A stretch of DNA of 64,000 nucleotides from Edaphobacter aggregans DSM 19364 (lineage in GTDB: Bacteria > Acidobacteriota > Terriglobia > Terriglobales > Acidobacteriaceae). The position numbers and the translations under genes are program-made. The notes under the pieces are model-generated. The model saw nothing but the letters and a program-made list of their open reading frames with translations, was not told where the DNA came from and did no database searches. Positions 8,523 through 17,000 of this stretch are shown here, one piece after another (the first letter of the stretch is position 1; each line of letters starts with the position of its first letter). Where the stretch lies: the NCBI RefSeq assembly GCF_000745965.1, contig NZ_KN050789.1, forward strand, positions 62,001 through 126,000, written 5' to 3'.

Positions 8523-9386
8523 ATGTATCCCTTTATCGATATTGGCCCGGTGCACCTGGGTACGTTTGGGTTGCTGCTGTGGCTGGCGGCTGTTGTGGCA
8601 ACCGTGGTGCTGCACAAGAGTTTTGTTCGCAATGGCGTGGACGCCGATGCGCTGAGCGTGGTGGCCTGTGTGGTGATCGCCGGCGTGGTGGGCGCGAAGG
8701 TGTGGCACGAACTGCAGGATGTGATCACCCTGAAGATGGCGATGGCGAGGATCGCGGCGCCGGGGTGGAGTCACCCGCTGGATGTGGTGATGGGATTTCT
8801 GCACTGGTTCCAGGCAGGGTTTGCGTGGTTTGGCGGGATGATGGCCGGCATCGCGACGCTGATGTGGATGGGACGGTCGGCACGATTCAAGGGGCCGCTG
8901 GCGGGGACGCAGGGCGAGCGTGTGGGAGCGATGCGCATGCTGGACCTGGCGGCTCCCGCGGCTGCGGTGGGGTACGGCGTGGGACGGATCGGGTGCCTGC
9001 TCTCGGGCGACGGCGACTACGGGATCAAGACGACGCTGCCGTGGGGTGTACACATGCGTCCTGACGCGCTGGTTCCGACGCCGGACATGGTGCAGCCGAC
9101 TCCGGTGTATGAGCTGATCTACTCGCTGGTTCTGGCATGGTGGCTTTGGAAGCGCGGAGAGAAGCATCTTCCGGTGAGCGTGATTACGGGCGAGTACCTG
9201 GTCTGGAGCGGAATCGGGCGCTTCCTGGTGGAGTTTGTGCGGATCAATCCGAAGCTGTATTGGGGAATGAGCAACGCGCAGGTGGCAGCGCTGGGGTCTG
9301 TCGTTGCGGGCGTGGCGCTGATCGTAGTGGCGCGGGCGAAGAACGTGCAGTGGGCTCCGAAGCTGACGGAAGATTCCAAGGTGTAA
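8523..9386 (+). CDS. lgt: Prolipoprotein diacylglyceryl transferase
   Basis: 287 aa starting at the ATG at 8523 behind GCGAGGA. Seven or so membrane helices run through the protein. Family signals are FAWFGGMMAG, the signature region GYGVGRIGCLLSGDGDYG (the GRxGN motif is present in altered form, with C in place of N) and GRFLVEFVRINP near the C-terminus. Lgt transfers diacylglyceryl from phosphatidylglycerol to the lipobox Cys of prolipoproteins at the inner membrane. LspA, the next enzyme of the pathway, is encoded at 23598. Transcription is towards aqpZ with a shared hairpin terminator. Confidence 0.9.
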   Translation: MYPFIDIGPVHLGTFGLLLWLAAVVATVVLHKSFVRNGVDADALSVVACVVIAGVVGAKVWHELQDVITLKMAMARIAAPGWSHPLDVVMGFLHWFQAGFAWFGGMMAGIATLMWMGRSARFKGPLAGTQGERVGAMRMLDLAAPAAAVGYGVGRIGCLLSGDGDYGIKTTLPWGVHMRPDALVPTPDMVQPTPVYELIYSLVLAWWLWKRGEKHLPVSVITGEYLVWSGIGRFLVEFVRINPKLYWGMSNAQVAALGSVVAGVALIVVARAKNVQWAPKLTEDSKV

Positions 9387-9397
9387 GAGACCGATGC

Positions 9398-9440
9398 GGC
9401 CCGTTCGTCCGGCGTGCGATTGCGCGGGGACGAACGGGCC
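9398..9440. terminator. Bidirectional hairpin terminator between lgt and aqpZ
   Basis: A perfect 13-bp stem (GGCCCGTTCGTCC at 9398-9410, GGACGAACGGGCC at 9428-9440) lies in the 80-bp gap between two converging genes. The loop is 17 nt and only a short T-run follows, so termination strength is uncertain, but position and perfect pairing support the call. Confidence 0.75.
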
Positions 9441-9466
9441 TTCGTGCGTTTGACGTCTGTCGGCGG

Positions 9467-10192
9467 TTAGCGGGAGAGCTCTTCGCGGACCGACGGCTGC
9501 GGCGCAGCGAAGAACATGTTGGAGATGAGGCCGCCGATGATGGCTCCGAGGATGGGTGCGATCCAGAAGAGCCAGAGCTGAGCGACGGCCCATCCGCCGA
9601 CGAAGAGCGCGGGGCCCGTGGAGCGCGCCGGGTTGACCGAGGTGTTGGTGACCGGGATAGAGATGAGGTGGATGAGCGTGAGGCCAAGGCCGATGGCAAT
9701 GGGGGCGAAGCCCTTGGGGGCGCGCTCGTCGGTGGAGCCGAGGATGATGAGGAGGAAGAAAGCGGTGAGGACGACCTCGGCGACGAAGCAGGCGACGAGG
9801 GAGTAACCGCCGGGCGAGTGCAGGCCGTAGCCGTTGGAGGCGAAGCCGCCCGCGAGGGTGAAGTCGGGCTTGCCGCTGGCGATGAGGTAGAGGACGCCTG
9901 AGGCGACGACGGCTCCCACGACCTGGGCGATGATGTAGGGCAGCAGCTCGGAGGCAGGGAAGCGCTTGCCGACGAAGAGGCCGATCGAGACCGCGGGGTT
10001 GAGGTGGCATCCGGAGATATGGCCGATGGCGTAGGCCATGGTGAGCACGGTGAGTCCGAAGGCGAAGGCGACACCGACGAAGCCGATGCCGAGTTGTGGG
10101 AAGGCAGCGGCCAGGACGGCAGATCCGCAGCCTCCGAAGACAAGCCAGAAGGTTCCGAAGAACTCGGCAGTTGCACGTTTAAACAGCGGCAT
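9467..10192 (-). CDS. aqpZ: Aquaporin Z, water channel
   Basis: 241 aa, six membrane helices and two NPA half-helices (N65-P-A, in HLNPAVS; N187-P-A, in SVNPARS). The aromatic/arginine filter is the water-selective type: F43, H175, T184 and R190. This argues for a water channel rather than a glycerol facilitator, which would have Gly at the His position. Length is close to E. coli AqpZ (231). A good Shine-Dalgarno (GGAGGA) precedes the ATG at 10192, and a 9-bp tandem repeat lies just upstream. Confidence 0.95.
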   Translation of the reverse strand: MPLFKRATAEFFGTFWLVFGGCGSAVLAAAFPQLGIGFVGVAFAFGLTVLTMAYAIGHISGCHLNPAVSIGLFVGKRFPASELLPYIIAQVVGAVVASGVLYLIASGKPDFTLAGGFASNGYGLHSPGGYSLVACFVAEVVLTAFFLLIILGSTDERAPKGFAPIAIGLGLTLIHLISIPVTNTSVNPARSTGPALFVGGWAVAQLWLFWIAPILGAIIGGLISNMFFAAPQPSVREELSR

Positions 10193-10207
10193 AGTGACGA
10201 TCCTCCA

Positions 10208-10228
10208 TTTGACGCGTTTGACGCGTTT
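10208..10228. repeat. Short tandem repeat upstream of aqpZ, possible operator
   Basis: The unit TTTGACGCG occurs twice head to tail (10208-10216 and 10217-10225) followed by TTT. It lies 16-36 bp before the aqpZ start, just upstream of its ribosome-binding site, and embeds two ACGCGT palindromes 9 bp apart. It could be a protein-binding site or a simple slippage repeat. Confidence 0.4.
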
Positions 10229-10376
10229 CAGTTTTATCTGTGCTGGATGACGCGGGGCCCGTGGGGCTAGTGGATGCCAATCGCCTTGCGTTGGGGAGCG
10301 CGAGATGCTCCCTTTCGGGAGGATGCTACCACGACTCGGTGACAGGCAGGCGATTATTTCATTTGTATTGCGAGCC

Positions 10377-11063
10377 TTAGAGGCGGCGGAGATAGGCCTT
10401 GGCCTCTTCGAGATGGGGGAAGAGGCGCTCCTCGGCCTGGAACTCGCGGGAGTGCACGCAGCGGCGTCCAGATTTGACGCGGACGGGGTGCTTGAGGTGG
10501 AGCATTTCGTGGTAGAGGAGGTACTCGATCGCCTCGCGTGGGGTGTCGGGGCGATCGAAGACGCGGCTGACCACGATGGTGTTGTGCGCGGCGTCGTAGT
10601 GGCCGAGCATGCGGCGGGCGTGGTGCGCGCTCCAGGTAAGGATGGGCCGGCCGAGCAGGCCGTGGAAGAAGCGCGCGTTGAGCGACTCGAAGACCTCGTT
10701 CAAGTCGAAGTGGTGGCCCTGCGCGGTGAGGATGCGCTTGCGTCCGCGGGTCTGGCGGATGTGCTCGGCCTGGCGCGAGACGGCCTCGGAGGAGACGTGG
10801 CGGCGGTAGCGGTCGGCATGCGTGGGCGCGATGGGCTTCCTGTAAAGCTTGGCGAGAAGGATGTGCGCGATGGCGTGGTGCACGGACTCGGGCGCGTGCT
10901 CGAGCAGATCGGAAAGGCGGACGTGAAGGCGTCCTTCGCGGAGGCGGATGGTGGTGTTCAGCGAGGTGAAGCGGCGGAAGCGGATGTCGAAGGCAGGGAT
11001 GGGCGCGCGGGGGCGGATGCCGCGGTACTGCTCCTCAAAGATGGGGACGAGCGGGGAGTGCAC
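10377..11063 (-). CDS. SprT/YgjP-like zinc metallopeptidase-type protein
   Basis: 228 aa, no signal peptide. The zinc-binding helix HEMLHL (H185, E186, H189) is followed after 14 residues by a third likely ligand H204 within CVHSREFQAEERLFP. This arrangement is typical of the SprT-like/WLM gluzincin group, cytoplasmic proteins of mostly unknown substrate. The N-terminal 120 residues are basic (many Arg/His). Monocistronic; the next minus-strand gene starts beyond a gap. Exact family could differ. Confidence 0.78.
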   Translation of the reverse strand: MHSPLVPIFEEQYRGIRPRAPIPAFDIRFRRFTSLNTTIRLREGRLHVRLSDLLEHAPESVHHAIAHILLAKLYRKPIAPTHADRYRRHVSSEAVSRQAEHIRQTRGRKRILTAQGHHFDLNEVFESLNARFFHGLLGRPILTWSAHHARRMLGHYDAAHNTIVVSRVFDRPDTPREAIEYLLYHEMLHLKHPVRVKSGRRCVHSREFQAEERLFPHLEEAKAYLRRL

Positions 11064-11157
11064 GGTACGTCAAGATTAACATGGCGGCGAGCGGAGAATC
11101 TCAACGTTTGTTGGTCGTGCGCCTGTGACATTTCAGGGGTTGGCGGGCACGGAGTTC

Positions 11158-11505
11158 TTAGCAAGTAACGTGGAGGATGGCGTTGGCTTTGCGCTCTTTT
11201 TCGATGGCACGGAGGGCCTTGTCGGTGGGCAGGATGAGCAGTTCGACGTCGCGGCGTTTCGCCTCACGTTTGACCTCCTCCATTACCGGCAGGTTGCCGT
11301 ACGCTCCTGTGCCGATGACAAGCCGCTTGCACTTCCAGGGAATCTTTTCTTCGATGGATAGTGGTGTATGTCCGAACTCATCCCGGAACTTTCGGGAGGG
11401 TGCCTTTTTGCGTTTGCGGATCTCACCGCGGTCGATCACCACGTCCTCTGTGTACGTGCTGCCGTCGATCCGGATGGTGCCGAAGGAAAATTTGTCGAGG
11501 TGCAT
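11158..11505 (-). CDS. Mth938-like domain protein (DUF498-type)
   Basis: 115 aa from the ATG at 11505, preceded by GAGGAG; a longer reading frame upstream overlaps the next gene and is ignored. Features are FGTIRIDGSTYTEDVVI near the start, LVIGTGAYGNLPV near residue 65 and LILPTDKALRAIEKERK near the end, which match the small Mth938/NDUFAF3-like fold. Function in bacteria is not known. It lies 25 bp downstream of a zinc-ribbon gene, so the two are likely co-transcribed. Confidence 0.8.
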   Translation of the reverse strand: MHLDKFSFGTIRIDGSTYTEDVVIDRGEIRKRKKAPSRKFRDEFGHTPLSIEEKIPWKCKRLVIGTGAYGNLPVMEEVKREAKRRDVELLILPTDKALRAIEKERKANAILHVTC

Positions 11506-11530
11506 AGGCGTCTCCTCGTGTTGCTGGAGT

Positions 11531-11698
11531 TCAGGCGCTCTTCTTCGAGGTGACGGCGGAGAAGGTAGACCATTGCTGTTCCACGTCATGACTGCCGCAG
11601 TGCGGACAGGCGGGCTTGCTGGTGTCATGCTCGGACATGGTCAGGACGCTGGAGAAGGTTTTTTTGCAGCCGTTGCAGAGATAGTCATAGTGGGGCAT
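11531..11698 (-). CDS. FmdB-like zinc-ribbon protein
   Basis: A 55-aa protein starting MPHYDYLCNGCKKTF with ATG at 11698 behind an excellent Shine-Dalgarno (GGGAGG). The pairs C8-x2-C11 and C31-x2-C34 form a zinc ribbon, and the order Y-x-Y-x-C-x-x-C is that of FmdB-family regulatory proteins. The tail is short and ends SKKSA. It immediately precedes the Mth938-like gene. Role unknown; FmdB was first described as a putative regulator. Confidence 0.8.
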   Translation of the reverse strand: MPHYDYLCNGCKKTFSSVLTMSEHDTSKPACPHCGSHDVEQQWSTFSAVTSKKSA

Positions 11699-11797
11699 AC
11701 AGACCTCCCACGGTCTTTCGAGCGAATTCTAGACCTGTCGCTGGAGGATATTCAAGATGGGCGGGTCATTGGCGGGAAGGACTCTGGTTTTGTTGTT

Positions 11798-12916
11798 CTA
11801 CACGGCTGCCTTCGATGCTTGCCGCACTCCGGGCTCTTTCGCCTGGAAGGCGATGCGCTCGTCTTCTCTCAGCGGGAGGCGAAGGAGGACGCCCTTTTGA
11901 CCAGAGGCGAAGCTGGTTTCGAGGACGGCCATGACGGCAATGGCGGACTCGGGCGAGACGGGCAGCGGGGCGCGGCCGAGGATAGCGTCGCGGACGCCGC
12001 GATAGTAGCCGACCTGATCTGCCGGTGGGACGGGGATCGCGGTGCGGTCGCCAGTCTCTCCATCCATGAGTATGCCGGGGTCGTGATCATCGCCGAAGCC
12101 GGGCGTTCCGGGGGCGATGATTCCCTCGACGAGCTGCTGCTCCTGGAGGTCGGGGCCGTGTTTGGCCCAGCTGGCGTGAGTGCCGTGCATCAGCGTGCGG
12201 GCGATGCCTCCTGAGGAGAGAAGCGTGGCGTGGAGGATGACGCGCAGGCCGGGGTAGATGAGCTGCACGTGGGCCCAGTCGTCGGTCTTGCCGCCGGGGC
12301 GCAGCGTGGCGAAGCTGGCGAGGACGCTGTCAGGAAGCCCGAACAGATGCAGCGTGAGATCGATGAGGTGCGGGCCGAGGTCGAACCAGAGGCCGGCGCC
12401 GGGACCGGGGTCTTCGCGCCAACGCTGACGGACCAGTGCGCGGAAGCGGTCCATGTGGGCCTCGAAATGGACGACGTCGCCGAGGACTCCGGAGGCGAGG
12501 ACGTCCTTCGCAGCGAGGATGTCGCTCTCCCATCGGCGGTTCTGGAAGACGGAGAGCAGGCGGTCCTGCTCGCGTGCGATCTGAACGAGCTCGCGGGCCT
12601 CGGCGAGATCTAGGGTGAAGGGCTTGTCGACGACGACGTGCTTGCCCGCGCGGAGCGCAGCGGCGGCGAGAGGGAAGTGGCTCTCGTTGGGCGTCGCGAT
12701 GACGATCAGGTCGAGGTCGGGATGAGTCGCAGCCTCGGAGGCCGAGCAGACGGTGACGCCGGAGAGGTCGGCGAGGACGCGCTCCGGGCGGCTGGAGCCG
12801 ACGATGGGGAGTTCCAGGCCTTCGACTGCGCGGATGAGCGGTGCGTGAAAGGTCTTGCCGGCGTAGCCGTAGCCGAGAAGGCCGACACGAATGGGATGCG
12901 GGGTGCTGGTCGTCAT
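11798..12916 (-). CDS. Cytoplasmic Gfo/Idh/MocA oxidoreductase, YdgJ/IolW-like
   Basis: 372 aa, no leader peptide. The dinucleotide site is VGLLGYGYAGKTFHAPLI, whose GxGxAGxxFHAP pattern is characteristic of the YdgJ/IolW/YvaA subgroup (scyllo-inositol or related polyol dehydrogenases). The catalytic lysine motif is VVDKPFTLDL in place of EKP. GPHLIDLTLHLFG supplies the conserved DxxxH of the C-terminal domain. NADP dependence and scyllo-inositol as substrate are inference from the subgroup. Confidence 0.88.
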   Translation of the reverse strand: MTTSTPHPIRVGLLGYGYAGKTFHAPLIRAVEGLELPIVGSSRPERVLADLSGVTVCSASEAATHPDLDLIVIATPNESHFPLAAAALRAGKHVVVDKPFTLDLAEARELVQIAREQDRLLSVFQNRRWESDILAAKDVLASGVLGDVVHFEAHMDRFRALVRQRWREDPGPGAGLWFDLGPHLIDLTLHLFGLPDSVLASFATLRPGGKTDDWAHVQLIYPGLRVILHATLLSSGGIARTLMHGTHASWAKHGPDLQEQQLVEGIIAPGTPGFGDDHDPGILMDGETGDRTAIPVPPADQVGYYRGVRDAILGRAPLPVSPESAIAVMAVLETSFASGQKGVLLRLPLREDERIAFQAKEPGVRQASKAAV

Positions 12917-12966
12917 GCTCTACCCAGAGTAGGGAGAGGACCGTGACGAGTCAAAAGAGCTTGCCG

Positions 12967-13515
12967 TTAGCGTGGCGCGTTGTCGCTGTTGGCGGGGTTG
13001 TTGTCCTTTGGCGGCGGATGGGCAGCGAACCAGGCCTTTTGTTCCTCGATCATCTGCGTAGCCTCGTCGCGGAGGTCGTGGATGGTCTCAAGGGCGAGCT
13101 TGCGCTCGATGTTGTAGGCATCGTTGTCGGGTGGAGACTTGATGGCGGTGGCCCAGCGCTCGGTGGCGTCGACGAGCTTGGGGAGCGACTTGCGGATGTC
13201 ACGGTGGCGCTGGCCGTAGTCGTCGAGGTTGTCGTTGAGCTCGTCGGCGAGCGCGGTGCACTGCTGGAGCAGATCGTGGGTGTCCTGCTCGCGGCCGGGA
13301 CGGCGGGGCTTGGCGTAGAGATCGTCGAGAGCCTTGACGCGAACGTCGAGGAGCTTGATGAAGACCATGACGCGGTCGTTGGCGATGTAGGCGGACTCGC
13401 GGATCTGCTCGATCTCCTTTTCGGAGAGGGTGGGTTCAGAGCGCTGGGCGCGAGAGACGGTGCTGGTCAGGCCGAGAAGAGCGAGAGCGAACAGAAGGAG
13501 CGGACGGCGGCGCAT
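12967..13515 (-). CDS. Secreted helical protein of unknown function
   Basis: 182 aa beginning MRRRPLLLFALALLGLTSTVSRAQ, a clear signal peptide. The mature part is highly charged and predicted helical (LSEKEIEQIRESAYIANDRVMVFIKLLDVRV and onward), with no recognised motif or cysteines, and ends in a polar Pro/Asn tail. It is followed in the same direction (upstream in coordinates) by a second small secreted helical protein at 13565, and the two may be a unit. I do not recognise the family. Confidence 0.7.
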   Translation of the reverse strand: MRRRPLLLFALALLGLTSTVSRAQRSEPTLSEKEIEQIRESAYIANDRVMVFIKLLDVRVKALDDLYAKPRRPGREQDTHDLLQQCTALADELNDNLDDYGQRHRDIRKSLPKLVDATERWATAIKSPPDNDAYNIERKLALETIHDLRDEATQMIEEQKAWFAAHPPPKDNNPANSDNAPR

Positions 13516-13564
13516 GCGGGTGATTGTAGGCGAGAGAGGAACCTTGCGGGCGACCAGTTTGCCA

Positions 13565-14026
13565 TTAGTGATTGAAGACCTGGGTAAGAAGATCGTTCTG
13601 GACCTTGTTGAGCTGCTTGAGGGTGGCTTGGAGGGTCGGACGATCCTCGCTGGAGGCGCTGTGCAGGTATTCGTTGAGCCGGTAGGTGGTGCGGTGCATC
13701 AGCATCTCGGCATTCTTCAGGCGCTTGGTGTCGCGTGCAAGGTTCAGCTGGATGAGTTCGGCGTAATGTTGGATCTTCTTGAACATTGCAGTGGCGCGGT
13801 CGGGGTCGCCGTTGAGCATCTCCTTGCCGGCGATTTCGGTCATTGCGGAGACGAGCTCGGTATAGAGGAAGCACTGCTCACGTGGATTGGCTTGCTGGGC
13901 GCGCTGCTCGAGCTGGATGAGAGCCTGCTCGTCGAGGAGGAGGGATTTATCGATGGGTGCGGGGTAGAGAGGGGAGCAGAGAGCGAGGAGGACGACGAGG
14001 ACGAAGGGCCGAAGGGTGAGTCTCAT
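13565..14026 (-). CDS. Secreted helical protein of unknown function
   Basis: 153 aa with signal peptide (LRPFVLVVLLALCSPLYPAP). The mature region is all-helical in appearance, with NPREQCFLYTELVSAMTEIAG and DPDRATAMFKKIQHYAELIQL resembling TPR-like or bundle helices, but no full repeat can be assigned. It lies 49 bp upstream of the 12967 gene on the same strand and downstream of a TPR-protein gene, so the three could form an envelope-associated cluster. Function unknown. Confidence 0.7.
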   Translation of the reverse strand: MRLTLRPFVLVVLLALCSPLYPAPIDKSLLLDEQALIQLEQRAQQANPREQCFLYTELVSAMTEIAGKEMLNGDPDRATAMFKKIQHYAELIQLNLARDTKRLKNAEMLMHRTTYRLNEYLHSASSEDRPTLQATLKQLNKVQNDLLTQVFNH

Positions 14027-14138
14027 AACGCACCTCGTTGGGAGCGTCTGGCTTCATTGACTTCATGGAGTCGACTGCTTGCTACGTTCTTGTAGCGTGA
14101 ACTCTCAAGCGTTTCAATACATCGTTCCGGTCAACCGG

Positions 14139-15494
14139 TTACTTCATATGTTCCAGGGCGACCAGCCTGTGTCTGGCCTCCCACTCCTCGTCGGGAAACT
14201 GTCCTTTGGCTGCCGCGAGGAACTGTTTGTACAGGTCAGAGGCTTGTTTGACCTGGTGGAGTTTGTCGTGCGCCGTTGCCGCCAGAAAGAGCGTAGCTGG
14301 CGTAACTGCCAGCACTCTAGCACGAATATCGAGTGCGCGCAAGGTGGTGGCAGGGTCGTGGTTAGCGGAGGCCGCGAAGGCGAGATGGCTGGCGGCGATG
14401 GCGTAGGCGTCGGGCGAGGGAAAGGCCTGCGGATTGGCGATGGCGCGCTCGAGCAGGGCCTGTGCCTCGGCCGGGCGACGGAGGCGGATCAGGGCGTCGG
14501 CCTGGTCGTCGAGCAGGGTGGGATCGTTGGGCGACGCGGCGGTGAGGGTGGCGTAGAGCGGGAGCGCCTTCTCGTACTGGCTGTTGCTGCTGTAGAGGCG
14601 AGCGAGCAGGCGGGTTACGGCGGCGTCCCGCGGGTTGGCGGCGTGGAGCTTTTCGACGATGGGGAGGGCCTCGGCTGGCTTGTTCTGCGCTTCGTAGAGG
14701 GATGCGAGCTGGGCGTTGAGGGTGGGGTCGTCGGGGTGCTTGGCGAGCGCGGCGGTGAGGAGGGGCTCGGCGGCGGCGGCTTTCTTTTGCTGGAGAAGGA
14801 GATGGACGAGGGCGGCGGTGGCCTGGGTGTTGTCGGGGTCGGCGGCGAGGAGGCGGCGGAAGGACTGCTCGGCGGCGGCGCTGTCGCCGGTGGCCAGGGC
14901 GAGCTCGCCGGCGAGGAGGATGTCCTCGGGGGTCTCGGAGGAGAGCTTGATGGCGTTGAGGAGCTCGTCGCTGGCTCCGGCGGGGTTGCCAGCCTGGTCG
15001 AGCCGGGCGAGGGCGCGGTAGGCGCGGGCGCGGAGAGCGGGGTCGCCGGTGGGGATCGCGGCCGCGGCGGCGAGCTCGGAGTGAGCGCTGGAGGAGCGGC
15101 CGGTGCGGGCGAGCAGGAGGCCAAGCGCGAGGTGCGGCTCGAGCATGTTGGGTGCGGCGGCGATGGCGCGGCGGTAGGTGGTCTCGGCCTCGGAGGTCTG
15201 GTCGAGCGCGTCCTGGGCGGAGGCGAGGTTGTAGAGGACCTGCGCGTCGCGGGGGTTCTTCTCGGCGAGGGTGGAGAGGAGTTTTGCGGCGGTGGCGTAG
15301 TCCTGCTTTACGAGGGCTTCACTGGCCTGGGAGCGGAGGGGGTCGGGCTGGGGCTCGGAGGCGGCGTCGCGAGTTCCGGCGGGGAGCTGCTGGGCGGGAG
15401 TGTTCGCGGTCGCGAAAATAAATATTGCGAGGATGGTCAATTGACGGAGCAGTGGCTGATGCCGGCCTCGCGGATTTTGGTTCTTGCTGGACAT
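14139..15494 (-). CDS. Exported tetratricopeptide-repeat protein
   Basis: 451 aa. A basic N-terminus and hydrophobic stretch (LTILAIFIFATANTPAQQ) form a signal peptide or anchor. From residue 55 there are at least nine TPR-like helical pairs with the usual A-x-Y/L and P spacings (DYATAAKLLSTLAEKNPRDA, QALLERAIANPQAFPSP). It should act as a periplasmic scaffold or outer-membrane-associated protein; the partner is unknown. The start at 15494 is supported by an upstream element whose last part is a GGGAGGGGG ribosome-binding site. Confidence 0.85.
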   Translation of the reverse strand: MSSKNQNPRGRHQPLLRQLTILAIFIFATANTPAQQLPAGTRDAASEPQPDPLRSQASEALVKQDYATAAKLLSTLAEKNPRDAQVLYNLASAQDALDQTSEAETTYRRAIAAAPNMLEPHLALGLLLARTGRSSSAHSELAAAAAIPTGDPALRARAYRALARLDQAGNPAGASDELLNAIKLSSETPEDILLAGELALATGDSAAAEQSFRRLLAADPDNTQATAALVHLLLQQKKAAAAEPLLTAALAKHPDDPTLNAQLASLYEAQNKPAEALPIVEKLHAANPRDAAVTRLLARLYSSNSQYEKALPLYATLTAASPNDPTLLDDQADALIRLRRPAEAQALLERAIANPQAFPSPDAYAIAASHLAFAASANHDPATTLRALDIRARVLAVTPATLFLAATAHDKLHQVKQASDLYKQFLAAAKGQFPDEEWEARHRLVALEHMK

Positions 15495-15506
15495 CGGTGT
15501 TGGTCT

Positions 15507-15565
15507 CCCCCTCCCGTACTAAAGTTTGCAAAGTATTCGAAACAGGAGACATAGCTGGGTACTTC
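15507..15565 (-). promoter_or_regulatory. Conserved 5' element, copy A (upstream of TPR gene)
   Basis: Read on the minus strand this block runs from GAAGTACC through TTCGAATACTTTGCA to GGGAGGGGG and ends 13 bp before the ATG at 15494. A matching block precedes holB at 34099-34158. The central TTCGAA-N-ACTTTGCA and both ends are shared between copies while the DNA outside is unrelated. It probably includes the ribosome-binding site and perhaps the promoter. Confidence 0.6.
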
Positions 15566-15980
15566 GGTATGGCTATGCTCTGTTCAGTTTAAATGCTAAG
15601 ACCCGGCTGGATGGCCGGGTCTCGAGTGTTTTCCCTGATTTAAGTTTAGCAGGGGTGTCAAGGGATTTCTGTGGAAAAGAGTTCGAGGTGAGAGCCTCGA
15701 GCATCATGTAGAGTTCCCGATTCGGGATAAATCCTGGAGAAGCTGATTGTCTCAGCGCTTGGCATGAAGTTAAAACACTGACACACAGGGATGTCCAACG
15801 TTGTGTTCGCGTCCGACGTTCGACACACATGCTAGCGAGCGGACACTAGATCGATGCGCGTGCCTGCACCTGCGGAGTGTCTTCTGAATCAGCCATTTCA
15901 GGGCGGGTAAATTGCTGGCGCAGGGTATGGCAATCCGGTTGCACCGAAAGTAATCGGCAACAGCCCTTGGACCTTAATGC
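15566..15980. other. Intergenic region with hairpins between divergent genes
   Basis: About 415 bp with lower G+C than its neighbours and no convincing gene. It holds a stem GACCCGGC/GCCGGGTC (15600-15621) followed by TCGAGTGTTTT, and a short TCCCGATTCGGGA palindrome near 15716. The hairpin could end a transcript or belong to an RNA leader. The promoter for the outer-membrane protein gene should lie in the last 100 bp but no clear -35/-10 pair was seen. Confidence 0.5.
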
Positions 15981-16889
15981 ATGGTTTACAAGCATCGGCT
16001 CATCATAAGAGCCATTCTTTGCACTGCGCTGGTGATTACGTGGTCGAGATCAGGAAATGCGCAAACTCAGGAATTGGTCAACAAGCAATCGGGGGTTGAG
16101 AACCAGTCTTCCGTCGAAATTAGCAAGCAGGCGGCCAATCCCCTGGCGAGTCTCTCGCTGATGCAGTTCCAGCAGAATACGAACAGGATTGGATTGCCAA
16201 CCAACCAAGGAAACGCAGTCCAGAGCAACCTGCAGTTTCAGCCACTCCTGCCGGTGAGTATGACCGACAACTGGAACCTGATCTCGCGACCAGTACTGCA
16301 AATGTACAACTCGACACCGTACGTGTCCCCGACCGGACAAGAAAAGCGTGTGACCGGCTTCGGCGATACAGTTCTTGCATTTGCCTTATCGCCTGGCCAT
16401 GCATTGGTAGGGAACTGGCTGCTCGCCGCTGGCCCCACGTTTATTTTGCCGACCGCGACAGAGACGCTGATCGGGCAGAAGAAATGGCAATTCGGACCTA
16501 CGGCTGCGATCGGATATGCCGGCCAACACTTCTTAACCTACGTCTTCACGCAGCAGTGGTTCCCTATTGGCGGCAATGGCAAAAAGACCAATCAAATGTC
16601 GACCTATTACTCCTTCGTTTACTTCTTCTCCAACGGATGGAGCGTTGGAACGCAGCCGCAGATGCTAATAAATTGGGAAGCACCCCGCGACGAGAGAGTC
16701 ACGTTTCCCGTAGGGCTTCAGGTAGGAAAGTTGCGCAAGGTCGGGCTCTTGCCCGTAAAGTTCGACCTTATGGTCCAATACTACCCAGTCCATCCAGAGG
16801 TCTACAGTCCGAAGTGGAATATTCAGCTGCAGGTAACGCCCATCGTTCCGAAATTGATCAAGAGAACGATATTTGAGACTCGCCCTTAG
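15981..16889 (+). CDS. Predicted outer-membrane protein ('neuromedin U'-type bacterial family)
   Basis: 302 aa with a signal peptide (IIRAILCTALVITWSRSGNAQ). The rest alternates polar and aromatic residues as in a beta-barrel (NLQFQPLLPVSMTDNWNLI, GNWLLAAGPTFILPTAT, LTYVFTQQWFPIGG) and ends in short strands, the last reading NIQLQVTPIVPKL. Proteins of this appearance are often annotated as neuromedin U or transporters without experimental basis. Local G+C and codon use are lower than the flanking genes, which may mean recent acquisition. Function unknown. Confidence 0.65.
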   Translation: MVYKHRLIIRAILCTALVITWSRSGNAQTQELVNKQSGVENQSSVEISKQAANPLASLSLMQFQQNTNRIGLPTNQGNAVQSNLQFQPLLPVSMTDNWNLISRPVLQMYNSTPYVSPTGQEKRVTGFGDTVLAFALSPGHALVGNWLLAAGPTFILPTATETLIGQKKWQFGPTAAIGYAGQHFLTYVFTQQWFPIGGNGKKTNQMSTYYSFVYFFSNGWSVGTQPQMLINWEAPRDERVTFPVGLQVGKLRKVGLLPVKFDLMVQYYPVHPEVYSPKWNIQLQVTPIVPKLIKRTIFETRP

Positions 16890-17000
16890 GAATATAGAAC
16901 CCGGTGCAGTGCCCCGCTTGCTGTGTGTTGAAAAACACCCTGCCGATTGACCGGTGCTGCGGTGGGGACGTACCATCCGCGCCAGCGGGAGGGCAACGTT

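Noticed and set aside
15566..15980. Possible small RNA gene in the gap
   Set aside because: Only short hairpins without a clear promoter or poly-U end; evidence too thin.
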